Source: Trogon surrucura (Eukaryota > Chordata > Aves > Trogoniformes > Trogonidae). From it: 64,000 nucleotides of DNA. Every line of letters begins with the position of its first letter. Position 1 is the stretch's first letter. The notes below the pieces were generated by a model. That model saw nothing but the letters and a program-made list of their open reading frames with translations. It searched no databases and was not told where the DNA came from. The DNA lies in assembly GCA_020746105.1 (NCBI GenBank), contig CM036621.1, forward strand, positions 45,976,264-46,040,263. The letters are read 5' to 3'. Positions 42,501 through 52,399 of the stretch are shown piece by piece. A program made the translations under genes and the position numbers.

Positions 42501-45402
42501 TCTAGTGTTGATGCCTGGCAAGCTGTGAGGACACAGCAAGTGGGACAAGTTGCTTTATTATCCTGAGGATGCTGAGATGATCAGGGAGGACAGAGCGCAG
42601 GCAGCAACTGCCCAGCTTGCCTGTGTGGGAGGCCAAGAGGGGAAGGACACCTCCCCAGAGCTCAAGGACATTGTGTGGCGTTAGGGGAAACTGCCCCAGG
42701 ACTGGCATAAGCTGGAAACAAGATGAGACGGGCTCTGCTTTTCAGCTGCAGGAGGGAGTGACTTTTCTATCCTATGAGGAACGTGCTAGATAAGAACAAG
42801 CTAATTATTTATTGGTGCAGTTTCCAGTCACTTGTAGGTGGCTGCACACCGCCACCAGGCCTAGGATGGGACAGGCTGGTGACGCCAGCTGTCCTGTCCC
42901 TGGGTGGTGACCCAAGCAACTCTGCCCTAGGGCTGCATCGCCCATGGTGAGTTAACAGCACGGAATGAGGATGCAACAGCAGTTTTGATAGTGCTGACTG
43001 GTGGTGCTGCTGCTCCTTGCAGGTGGTCAACCGGCTGGGCCTGGACTCTCTGTCTCCATTTCACCCCCGAGAGCGCATCATTGAGTAAAGAACCCCATCA
43101 TGCTTCCCATCATGGTGCCCATCTCTACCCAGATGGGGGGGATCCTGCTCTCTGCATCTTGTGCTCAGCTTGGGTTTCGGGAGTGGCACCTGCACCCAAC
43201 TCCTCTTCACCACGGGCTACTTCTCCTCTGGGTGTTGTGGAGGCGTGGGGTGGTCCTTGCTCCCAAACACAGATGGTTGTGAATATGGGGTGGGGGCACT
43301 CCAGGTCACTCAGGCAGGTAACAGGAGCAGGTTTTGTGGCCAAACTTGAGCACGTATGTGTTAAATCCTCCACCCCCATCCCCAATTTCACTGCCTGTGG
43401 CTCACACGCTATGCTCATGGGAGAGATGCCATGCTACAAAGTGTGTTCCTGTCCCACCAAATGCTGTTTGTGTGAGCCCACCCCGCATACCACCACGACC
43501 TGAGCTCCCTAGCTGTCCGTCTGTCCCCACTGGGTTCCTTGTCCTCTCCCCAACCCTCCCACTGGGTTTTTTGGGCTGGTCCCCTTCTCAGCCGCCTGCA
43601 GAGCCAAGTAGTAGGTGAAAAGCTGTTGGAGCGGGCAGTGTTGGGTGAGAATGCACTGGGCGGCGGATGTCCCCACACCTGGGGGGGCTCTGGCCCACAG
43701 GGCTGCTATGCTGCAGGTACCTGGTGCAGGCAGGAGAGGTGGACAAGGGGCTGGTGGCCAAGCCGCTGGGCGCCTTCGTGCGAGCAGTTGGTGGGAGGTC
43801 GGCAGCACCAGGAGGAGGCTCTGTGTCGGCAGCTGCGGGTGCCCTGGTACGTGCTGAACATTGAGATGGGGTCGCCATCTGCCTGGAGGGTCCTCTGGGT
43901 GTGCTGAGCCCACAAGGGAAGCTGGCATGGTGGTAGCTGTGTCCTGCTGGAGGATTTACCCCCATGCCCTCACAGGGAGCAGCACTGGGCTGCATGGTGG
44001 GGCTGATGAGCTACGGGAAGCGGCAGTTTGAGGAGCTGGACCCCATCATGAGGAAGCTGATCCCCCCCTTCCACCAGGCCACAGACGAGCTGGTGGCGAT
44101 GGTGGACGCCGACTCACGCGCCTTCAGCAGCTACATGGTGAGGTCCCACCAGCAGCAGATGTCCTGTGGGGAAGCGGGGGGATTTCTAGCTGGGAGAGGG
44201 GCTGGCATGTGACCTTGGCCCAAGCCAAGGCAAGGGACATCATCACCTAAAGGAGGTTTGCAGGAGTGTGAGAGCTGTTGTGTCTGCCCTGGCCCCCAGT
44301 GTAAGGTGGTCTTGGAGCAAAAGGCAGCAAATGTGGTTTTCTTTGCTTGCAGGAAGCTATGAAGCTGCCAAAAAACACCCCTGAAGAGCGGGAGAGGTGA
44401 GCTGGGCTGGTGAGAACTTTCAGTCTAGGGGAGCACAGCCACCCAGCACTCACCCCAGGGTTGTCCCCCTTCCCAGACGCACGGCTGCAATGCAAGAAGG
44501 GCTGAAGACAGCCGTGAGGGTGCCCTGTGCCCTGGCAGAGAAGGTGAGCGGGCTCTGGCCTGCTCTGAAGGAGCTGGCACGCCACTGCAACCTGGCCTGC
44601 AAATCTGACATCCAGGTGCGTCCACTGGCTCACACGCTGCCCCAGCTGGGACTTTGGAGGTTGCCATGCTCACTGCTTTTCCTTGCAAGGTTTCCCATCA
44701 CATCCTGACCTCTGAGATGCATGTCTTTAGCCATGCTTCCCATACTGGATAGCGGTTTCTGCCCTCTAAGTTTTTGGTAGCTTACAACCTTTTTAGGAGA
44801 GCTCAGCTCCACCAGCCTTTGCCTGAATTTTCCTACCTCTGTGTCAATGCTGCGAATGGTTCCCACTGCCAGAGTCCCATCCTGAAAACACTGGGTTGGA
44901 AAGCATTGTGGGCCACTGGATTGTGGATGGTGGGAGTCCTGCAGCATAAGGTTTTGCCCTGCTGCAGGACCATGTGGTGGTGCTCTGGTTCACCAGGAGA
45001 GCTTCTCGCATGCCTCTTTTCCTAGGTGGGAGCCAAAATGCTGGAAGCAGCTGTGTTCGGAGCTTACTTCAATGTCATGATCAACCTCAGAGACGTAATG
45101 GATGAGAAGTTCAAGCTTGCGGTAAGCAGGGGCAATGTGTGTGCCCTGGCCCTGGTGGCAAGGATGGGGTGGGACAGAGCTGGAAGCCCCTTGGATGCCT
45201 CTTGACTGAGCAGCAGCCGCTCCCTTTGCCATCAGCAGGGTATGTGGGGTGGATGGTGGACCGGTCTTCTTTCCTGACAAGTGACAAATGATGCATCTTA
45301 TCCGTCCCTGCACAGATGTCGCAGAAAGTCTCTGGGCTACTGGAGGAGGCGAAGCAAGGCTCGGCGCTTGTGCTGGCGGTGCTGGAGAAGCGGGCAGCCT
45401 GA
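39527..45402 (+). CDS. FTCD: FTCD, formimidoyltransferase-cyclodeaminase
   Basis: Bifunctional liver enzyme of histidine degradation and one-carbon metabolism. It moves the formimino group of formiminoglutamate to tetrahydrofolate, then deaminates it to methenyl-THF. It also associates with the Golgi. Fourteen coding exons: 39527-39580, 40373-40556, 40887-41015, 41199-41287, 41512-41691, 41780-41917, 42231-42362, 43023-43084, 43717-43846, 43976-44137, 44353-44396, 44477-44615, 45026-45121, 45316-45402. The CDS sums to 1,626 nt (541 aa), the same length as human. Landmarks: [16 protein letters not shown] start, His82 in [10 protein letters not shown] (formimidoyltransferase catalytic base), [24 protein letters not shown] and Asp412 in VDADSRAF (cyclodeaminase). 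All introns are GT-AG with matching phases. No break is seen. It converges on COL6A2, as in human. Confidence 0.97.
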
Positions 45403-46102
45403 GAGGGACTTGGGGCTAGGCTGGCGACTCTGCAGTAGTAAATACAGCTGGGAAACACACTTGTCCCTGCCTGGGCTCCTTCAGTATCCGCCTCAGGAGA
45501 GTTGCTCTACTCAGGCAGATCCCACCATCATGTCACTTGCTGGCCTTCCCATGGTCAAGGGTGATTTTTACCGTCTGGAGCTTGGACACTGGTTTCCAGC
45601 CCCCAATCCCTGGGACTGACTGAGTGCACACATCACCTGTGTGTTTCTGTGCCCAGAACCCTGCCTGAGATAACCCCCGTTCCTGCAGGGCTGGGACAAG
45701 AGCTGGCCCAGGCCCTTTCTACAAGGTGACTTTTTGATGGCGTGTGATGACACCAGGTCACTGCATGGCTCGCTGGCCTGCGAAGGGAGCACTGCCAGAA
45801 GTAGGACAGCATTGGAGGTGTCAGCAGGGAGAGGGGGATGGATGGGATGGGAGGAGCTCTGCCCACTCCTTATAGATCTCCTGAGGAAGACCTGAGGATT
45901 GGGGCATCCAGCCCTTCCTCCTGTCTCTTTTGACGGGGTCTGATGGCAGATACCATCTTGTCCACCCACACACCCTGGCAGCACTCTGAGCAGTGCCACA
46001 GGGAGCCATTAACTGGACCCTGAGCCCCACTGTCCCACAGCAGTGCTTATGGGAGGGTGACCACCTGTGCCCTCCCACCTACGTCACCAAAGCCTATGCT
46101 GG
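45403..46102. other. FTCD 3' flank
   Basis: No gene is seen. There is no canonical AATAAA near the FTCD stop; a variant AGTAAA at ~45435 is the only close candidate. Confidence 0.4.
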
Positions 46103-46355
46103 GAGCACCGACCTGGGATTCAGGGTGGGGTCACCTGACTCACCCCATCATCTGATGCCAGGAGGTAAAACCACCACCCTCTGTCCCCTGTTTTTGTCAG
46201 CCCTGTGGGACCTTTGTGCTAGCTGGGTGCGTCATGTTGACATTTCCCACGTGTCCATGGTGACAGCCACTGTGCAGGGAGCGTGCACTACATTTCACCT
46301 CTCAGCAGTGCCACCCCTGCCAGCCACACCCCTCCTCACCCTGGCAGGGCCCTGG

Positions 46356-46362
46356 TATTTAA
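46356..46362 (+). promoter_or_regulatory. TATA-like element of PRR13-like copy A
   Basis: TATTTAA about 30 bp before the inferred start of non-coding exon 1, which ends near 46478 at a strong donor (TTG|GTGAGT). The same element is present in copy B at 52653. Confidence 0.5.
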
Positions 46363-46918
46363 TAGGTGCCTGTCGCCCAAGGAGAGCCAAGCCGAGGGTG
46401 ACAGGGGTGCTGCTGGTGGTGGGGCTTTCAGAGAGCGCTGCCAGCGTCGCCTCTGCTGGGAGATTTCCTGCTGGTTTGGTGAGTGAAAGGGAGCTCCTGG
46501 CAGGGCGCAGGGCACCTGGGGAGCAGGAGGCTGTGGGGACATGGGGACCTGTGGGTCAGGCTGCACCATCCCCATGGCTGGCACCAAGACATGGTGTCGC
46601 CTGCCCCTCATGGGGAGCCATGAAGTTCAGCACCCAGTCTCGTCTGGAGTCGGTTTATAATTTCTCTTAATGATGGAAACCCCGTGGTCGGGCTTTCAGG
46701 GTGCACAGAGGTGGGAACAGTTGATTTTGGGGTCAGTGCTGTCACCCAAAGGTATGGGATGGCTGCTGGGGTCTGCCGGTGGGGGACAGCACTCCTGGGG
46801 AAGCAAGCACCTTCTCTGTGTGTCAGGGCAGCTGCTGGCAGGGTGATGACATTCCCACGACAGGACGTGCCACACTGACAGTGCCTGTCCTTCCCTTGCA
46901 GATCGAGGGCCGTGGAGG

Positions 46919-48688
46919 ATGTGGAACCCCAACCCAGGTGAGGGGCCATGGGACCGGGCAGGACTGTGGTACCACACAGCCACTGGGGCTCGTAGAGGGG
47001 CTCAGGGTGATTTCCAGGGATACCCAGGGGGATTACCCATATGTATCACAGGGGACAGGGGTATCACTTGTGAGGAGGGAATAGACCATGAGGGGTCCTA
47101 CGGGTGCACCAGCTCCCTGTGGTGTCTGTCTGGGGAGAGCTCGGCTCTGCTTGCTAACAGCACCCCTCTTCTTCCCAGGCACACCTGGAGGGGTGCCACC
47201 CCCGCAAGTGCAAATTTGCCCTGCTGCCCCTCCAGGACACCCAGGTCCCAATCCTGGCTGCCCTCCAGGGCCACCAGGCCCCTTTCCACCTGGATCCTGT
47301 GCACCAGGGCACCCTCCCCCTGGGCACCCTCCACATGGGCACCACCACCATGGGCACCACCCCCATCACGGACACCCAGGGGGGCCAGGGTGCCCACCTG
47401 ATAAGCATCATAAGAAGCATCATAAGAAGCACCACAAGGAGCACCATAAGAAGCACCATAAGGAGCACTGCAAACACCACGGAGGCAAGGTAAGAGTGAG
47501 GCAGCAGAGGGTCCTTCCAAGTCTCTGCTGTGGTCCTTTGGACACTGTGGGTCCAGCCTTGGCAGCTGGGTCTCCCCTCTTCCATCCTGTGGCAGCTGGA
47601 ATGGGCTGCTAACACCTCATTGGCTTTTTTTTTTCAGCTGTGGAGACTCCTATTTGGTTAATAAATAGACAAGCATGAGTCATTTCAGGAGATTCTTTTG
47701 AAGCATGATCCATGAAATTCCCTGAAGTCATTCACAACAGTGCACAGCTCAGGGTGCACTATGTGGTGCATTAAATCCCAGGACTTTGTCCTGCTCACTT
47801 GAGATCAGGTCATGTTTCCATAAGGAACATTTGCTCAGTGTCCTGCAGCAGAGGAGCAGTTTATTTCCCTCTTAAAAAGTAGCAAAAAACCAACCAAAAA
47901 CAATACACGCACACAAGGAAAAAAAAAAAAGCAATGAAGGAGATTGCAGGAAATGCTCTTGAGGGCACCATCCAGAGTAGGTCAAGGTGAGGGACTGCTA
48001 AAGCAGACTCCGATTCCACCATTAGAGGTAGGAGCATTTTCAAAACAAAGCAAACCATCAGCTCCTCTTGCTGTTTAATGACTGAGAAACTGATCTGCCC
48101 CGGACATTTGGCCTCACTGACAGAAAGGAGGAGCCTTATGGAATTTCCTTAATCTGCCTGAACGGCCTTGTAAAATCATAATAAAAAAGTGGCCCTCCCA
48201 TGATATGCCTGTAATTATATTCTCCAAGCAGATAAGTAATGGCTCCAAGCTCTAAAAAGCGGTTTGTAAGAGCATTTCAACAGATGTTGCAGTGATGCTG
48301 TTAGTAGCTCTTTTAAGTCGGGATGTCCCAGCTGGAGTTTGCTCTCTGAGGCCACGGCGCAGTGCTGACACCCACACAGGCTCACCCTCTGCATGGCCCT
48401 GAGGCTTTGACATTAACTAATTCCAGCTTGCAATCCAGCCAGCAGGCACACCCGAGGGCACACCCTTTGCTGAGGTGCAGTCACCTCGGGAGAGGTGGGT
48501 CTGCGGCCACCACTGCTGCACGCTCAGCCTGGGCACGGGGAAGGGGCACCCAGCCACGGGATTGCCATTGCCTGCCAGAAGTGGTGTGAAGGCGGGTTGT
48601 GTCTGTGCTGCCCTAAAGTCCATTTTATTTCCCCCAGCACTCAAGCAGCTCAAGCAGCAGCTCAAGCAGCAGCTCTGACTCTGACTGA
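46919..48688 (+). CDS. PRR13: PRR13-like proline/histidine-rich protein, copy A
   Basis: This is a small protein of the PRR13 (TXR1) type. The mammalian member starts MWNPNAG, is Pro/Gly-rich, has a His/Lys tail and ends in a Ser run followed by DSD. Copy A matches each point. Exon 2 has the start (46919-46937, MWNPNP). Exon 3 (47179-47489) is Pro/Gly/His-rich, then HHKKHHKKHHKEHHKKHHKE. The last exon (48638-48688) encodes HS...SDSD and the stop. The total is 126 aa against about 148 in human. Exon borders are GT-AG and in phase (1, then 0). The Lys/His block looks nuclear or metal-binding; human PRR13 is reported to repress thrombospondin-1, which I cannot infer for this copy. It differs from the mammalian protein in being richer in His and Cys. 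Confidence 0.8.
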
Positions 48689-49659
48689 AGAGGCCATCTC
48701 TCACCCACACGACGGCGAAGCGATGAAACGCGGAGATGAACGCTCCATGGGAATCACATGCTTGTTGCTCTGCTCCTTTCCTCTTCCTCTGAGGGTAGCG
48801 TTTTGCCTGCTCAGTGATTTTCTTGTTTTTGGCTTGTAAATCCTTTGACCTGGAATTGCTGTGAGACGTGGGGCAGCGGCTCTGCCTTGTGTCTTTTGCG
48901 AGAGCCCGCTGAAAGTCATCCCTGAGGCTGCAGGTAGCAGCGTGGGGGGCAACATGTGCTGATTTACAGTCTGCTGGTGTCTGTGTGGTTTTTCCTGTGC
49001 AATGATGCGGGCTAAGAACATGCTTCTCGCTGCCTGTAGAAGTCCTTACATTCTGTGTGAGCTTTTCCAGCTGCAGCAGAAGAGCTGGATGGGGGATGCT
49101 GTAACTTTCCCCTTGCTGAGCTGCATGCGTTGCCACCCTCCATGCTAGGGGCATAATGAATAGGAAAAAGTCGTGATTGCTCTGAAGCCCCTGAGCTATG
49201 ACCTTGGATGTTTGGCACAGGTGGTAGGAAAGGTGAAAAGCCTGGCAGTGCTGTCACAACAATTTAAACACAGAGCTGCTTTTGCTGCTCTCTTTGTTTT
49301 GTTTTGTCTGTTGTCATGGCCCAAGAGGAGCCATCACAGCCCTGTTCTCAAGAAGGCTCTGCTGCCAGCTGCTGTGACTGGCTACTGGACCCAGTGGCAC
49401 AAACTGGAGCAGCTCATTGTGGCAAAATCTCCAAAAGAGGTGGCACAGCCCGTCTCACCCATAGTTACTGCCAGTGGAGCTTTGATGTCCTTGTTGCAGT
49501 GCTGCCACGGCAGTGGGATTTCACTCCTGTGGCTCCTCTCTGGATTCAGTTGTGTTTTGTCCTGCAACTCTACAGAGCAGTCCTGTAGAGCTTCCCCTAC
49601 AGCTCTTTTTGTGAAGGAGGGTGTCGAGGGTAACAGCTGGGCTCACCCCTAAATACTGG

Positions 49660-49912
49660 CAGATGCAATGGGTGGAAGCTGGAACATAGGAAGTTCCATA
49701 AAAATATGAGGAAAAACTTTTTCACAGTGAGGGTGACAGAGCACTGGCACAGGCTGCCCAGGGAGGTTGTGGAATCTCCTTCTTTGAAGATATTCAAAAG
49801 CCGCCTGGACACGTTCCTGTGCGCTCTGCTGTAGGTGGTCCTGCTCTGGCGGGGGGGTTGGACTAGATCTTTGAGGTCCCTTCCAACCTCTAACATTCTG
49901 TGATTCTGTGAT
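49660..49912 (+). mobile_element. CR1 LINE 3' end
   Basis: A short 5'-truncated CR1, from 'gggtggaagctggaacata' to terminal ATTCTGTGATTCTGTGAT. It belongs to the young group and is absent from duplication unit B. Confidence 0.93.
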
Positions 49913-50602
49913 AAGGCAGAGAGACTTACAGATTGGAAAAGGAAACTAAACCAACTTTAATACAAGAGTAATAGTACTGATAAGGAAATGATGAAAATAA
50001 TGAGATATGTACAAATAAATGCAAATCTGATATCAAACCCAACTTCCTCCCTCCCACCCTGGAGCAATCAAGGCTGATGCTGCAGAGCAGGGGGCACCTG
50101 GGAGATCCCAGGCTCAGCAGCAGAGGGGAGCTGAACACAGGAGCTGGACTTGGGAAAATCAGGATCAGGATTGAAGGCAGCAGACCAGATGGAGTCCTTC
50201 TCAGACCCTGCCCATTGAAGTAGAAAGTTTAACCCCTGTGATACCTCAGTTTTATTCTGAGTATGAAATGTATGGAATAATTTTGTTGGTCACCTGTCCT
50301 GTCCGTTCCTTCCTGGAGGTGCAAACTTTTACTTTCTTGCAACCCTTATAGTTCCTGCCACTGCCTAGGTGTTACATAAGATCCAGCAATGACCTTGATC
50401 ACTCTAAAAGCAAATATAAGCAAAAGCCTTTCTACATACCAATCCCAGGCAGTAACTGTAAACAGCAGGTGTTATCACTTCTACTAGCAAATACTGTCTG
50501 CAAAAACATGCTCACTTCAGAAAGTACAGCCCCTTAGACGAGACTGAGCTGTAAATTAAAATCACAGAATAGAACTGGTTCTGTTTAGCTCAAACCAGGA
50601 CA
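49910..50602 (-). mobile_element. Solo LTR, ERVL-like
   Basis: Read on the minus strand it starts TGTCCTGGTTTGAGC (at 50602). It has an ATTAAAG signal followed by 'ttggtttag' and ends 'gtctctctgccttatca', the usual layout of avian ERVL LTRs. No internal viral genes adjoin it. It abuts the 3' end of the CR1. Confidence 0.75.
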
Positions 50603-51272
50603 GAGGGAAAACACAGCAGCGACACTGCAGCACGCATGGCCACAGCTCCCCACAGCGATGCTCTTCCCTGCACTGCACCGCTGGGTCCTCTGCGCCCTGT
50701 GCCCGGGGTCCCTGACAGACAACCCAAGCCTTGCCCAGCCTCTTCTCCCCATCCCACCATCACCGCTGTGAGTGCGACCTCACAGAAACGCCCCTGGCCT
50801 CGGAGCGTTCCTCTGCCCCACTGTCCTGGCCTGAGACGTACACGTGTCAGATGCAAGAGGGGCTGGAGAAATCACGGGGAAAGCCTGAGTCAGGTGTGGT
50901 GCCACCTTCACGGTGGGCAAAGGCACAGCCCTCTTGAAAGACCCCTGCTCTCCTCACCCATGAACAGGTGAGGAAGATGAAGCAGGTGAGGAATGAAGAC
51001 GTGGTCTTTGTTGTGCTGAGAGACCACAGTTTGATGGGCACTGAGGGGGTGCAGAGGCAGGGGCCAGAGGAACAGGTGTGCAAGGGGGCTGCTGGAGACA
51101 GTGGGGGGGCTGGAGGGGGCCCATCAGCCTCCTGTGGTCCTTCAGCTCCTCAGCAGTGCCCCATGGCCCCTGTGCTGCAGGGACCCCTGGCTTTGTGCTC
51201 CTGCCTTTGCGGGGAGAGGCAGAGGACAAACTTCTTTGAACTTAGCAACTTATCACCAGGAGAACCAGCTGG

Positions 51273-51276
<4 letters not shown>

Positions 51277-51302
<26 letters not shown>
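51277..51302 (+). repeat. Poly-T tract
   Basis: A T run of about 25 bases in unit A. The corresponding place in unit B (55234-55250) is a TTTA-rich stretch. Confidence 0.8.
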
Positions 51303-51306
<4 letters not shown>

Positions 51307-51529
51307 ACAAGCTACAGCATAAAGAGGCTTTTCCAGGATTGGATGAAAAGAGGGGTTTTTTTTGTTTATTTTTGTAGATGGCACAATTTAAGTTCAAATT
51401 CCTTGGTGGGAAGAAGGCACTGGGGTGGCTCTGAGCACATTGGGGTGGCAGGGAGACAGCTCTGCTGGCAGCCTGGTATTTTGCGGGGTGCTAGGAGGCA
51501 GGCTGCCCCTCTCTGCAATCTTCAGGCAG

Positions 51530-52290
51530 TTCACGCCCGAAGCTGTCTGGGTCTGGATCTGCTCTGTCATGTTGGAGATAGCACAGTCTGTGAAGGTGCC
51601 CCAGTGTGGATTCCTGACATTTCACAGCTAGCTGTGCCAGCAGTGCCACAATAGTTGTCCTTGAGTTCTTTTCTAAACAAGTACATAACTTTTGCTTGCT
51701 TATAATGAAAAGGGACCATGACCAGCTGAGTATAGCTCATGTTGGGAATTTGTACACGAGAATGGACAGATAAAATGCATCTTGGACACAAGATGTGCAT
51801 GGGAGTGAATGGGAGAGTGTGACCAAACAGACCTAGGAGTGCCTGATCTTCCTCTGTGATAAGAGAGTAATTAAGGGAGTATATGAGCTGATAAGAACCC
51901 TGGCTGCATAGTCCTGTTTCCTGCTTGTAACTCATAAAAAGCTCTTCTTGCTCATAAACTTTGTCTTAGCTTCTCTCAAGAGCTGAGTCTGTGCCTTTCA
52001 GTCTGCCACACCCTGGCCAAGGTAATTAATAGCAGACAGCCTGGGCAGGTAGATGTCTTGGCTGCTTGTTAAAGGGCTGCAAACTTCCACCACATCTGAG
52101 TAATGGAGTCCACCAAACTGCCAAGTGATGTAGACTTGGTTCTGGTAGAGCTCACTTTCCAGTTTATCGATGAACACAGGGATGAACCGTTTTATTTGAT
52201 CCACGAGGCTCTGGATAGGCAGAGTCTGCAGAGCAACACTTTCCGAGGTGTCAATGATGAAGTACACATTGATGGGGCAGTTCCTCTTGT
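51530..52290 (-). pseudogene. Orphan COL6A2 N-terminal VWA exon fragment
   Basis: The minus strand encodes the start of the collagen VI alpha-2 N1 von Willebrand A domain: CPINVYFIIDTSESVALQ (MIDAS DTSES), then GGLHYSDVVEV and YLGQG. After a ~400-bp LTR it continues with TFTDCAISNMTEQI and stops matching after ASGVN. A 3' splice acceptor (tccatgcag) precedes it at 52291. The real COL6A2 N1 exon should lie far to the right, beyond this window, because the gene is on the minus strand. This piece lies downstream of the COL6A2 3' end, so it is a displaced partial copy. Confidence 0.88.
51605..52010 (+). mobile_element. Solo LTR inserted in the COL6A2 fragment
   Basis: A 406-bp element that begins TGTGG and ends CCACA. 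It has an ATAAAAAG box near 51935 and a U5-like end. It splits the VWA coding sequence exactly between the GQG and TFTDC residues. The flanking hexamers CCCCAG and CCCTGG (4 of 6 identical) look like an aged 6-bp target duplication. No viral gene is present. Confidence 0.75.
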
Positions 52291-52399
52291 CTGCATGGAG
52301 ACAATTATTCAGGTCGTATCAGAGCATGCCATGCATCCCCTTCAAGAGGACAGAGAAGCATTTACAGACAGCACATAGAGGACAGCACAGAAGAGTTAT

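Larger units (their letters stand above)
46103..51516 (+). repeat. Tandem duplication unit A
   Basis: Alignable by eye with 52400-55470. The shared start is 'gagcacc.acctgggattca' (46103 and 52400), and the shared end is 'gctgcccctctctgc' (51516 and 55470). Unit A has an extra ~1.7 kb (49017-50690) containing a CR1 and an LTR. The unit carries a PRR13-like gene. Confidence 0.88.

Noticed and set aside
48417-49154. 245-codon minus-strand frame, also present at 54045-54803
   Set aside because: It is shared only because the region is duplicated. It is antisense to the last PRR13-like exon and has no known domain.
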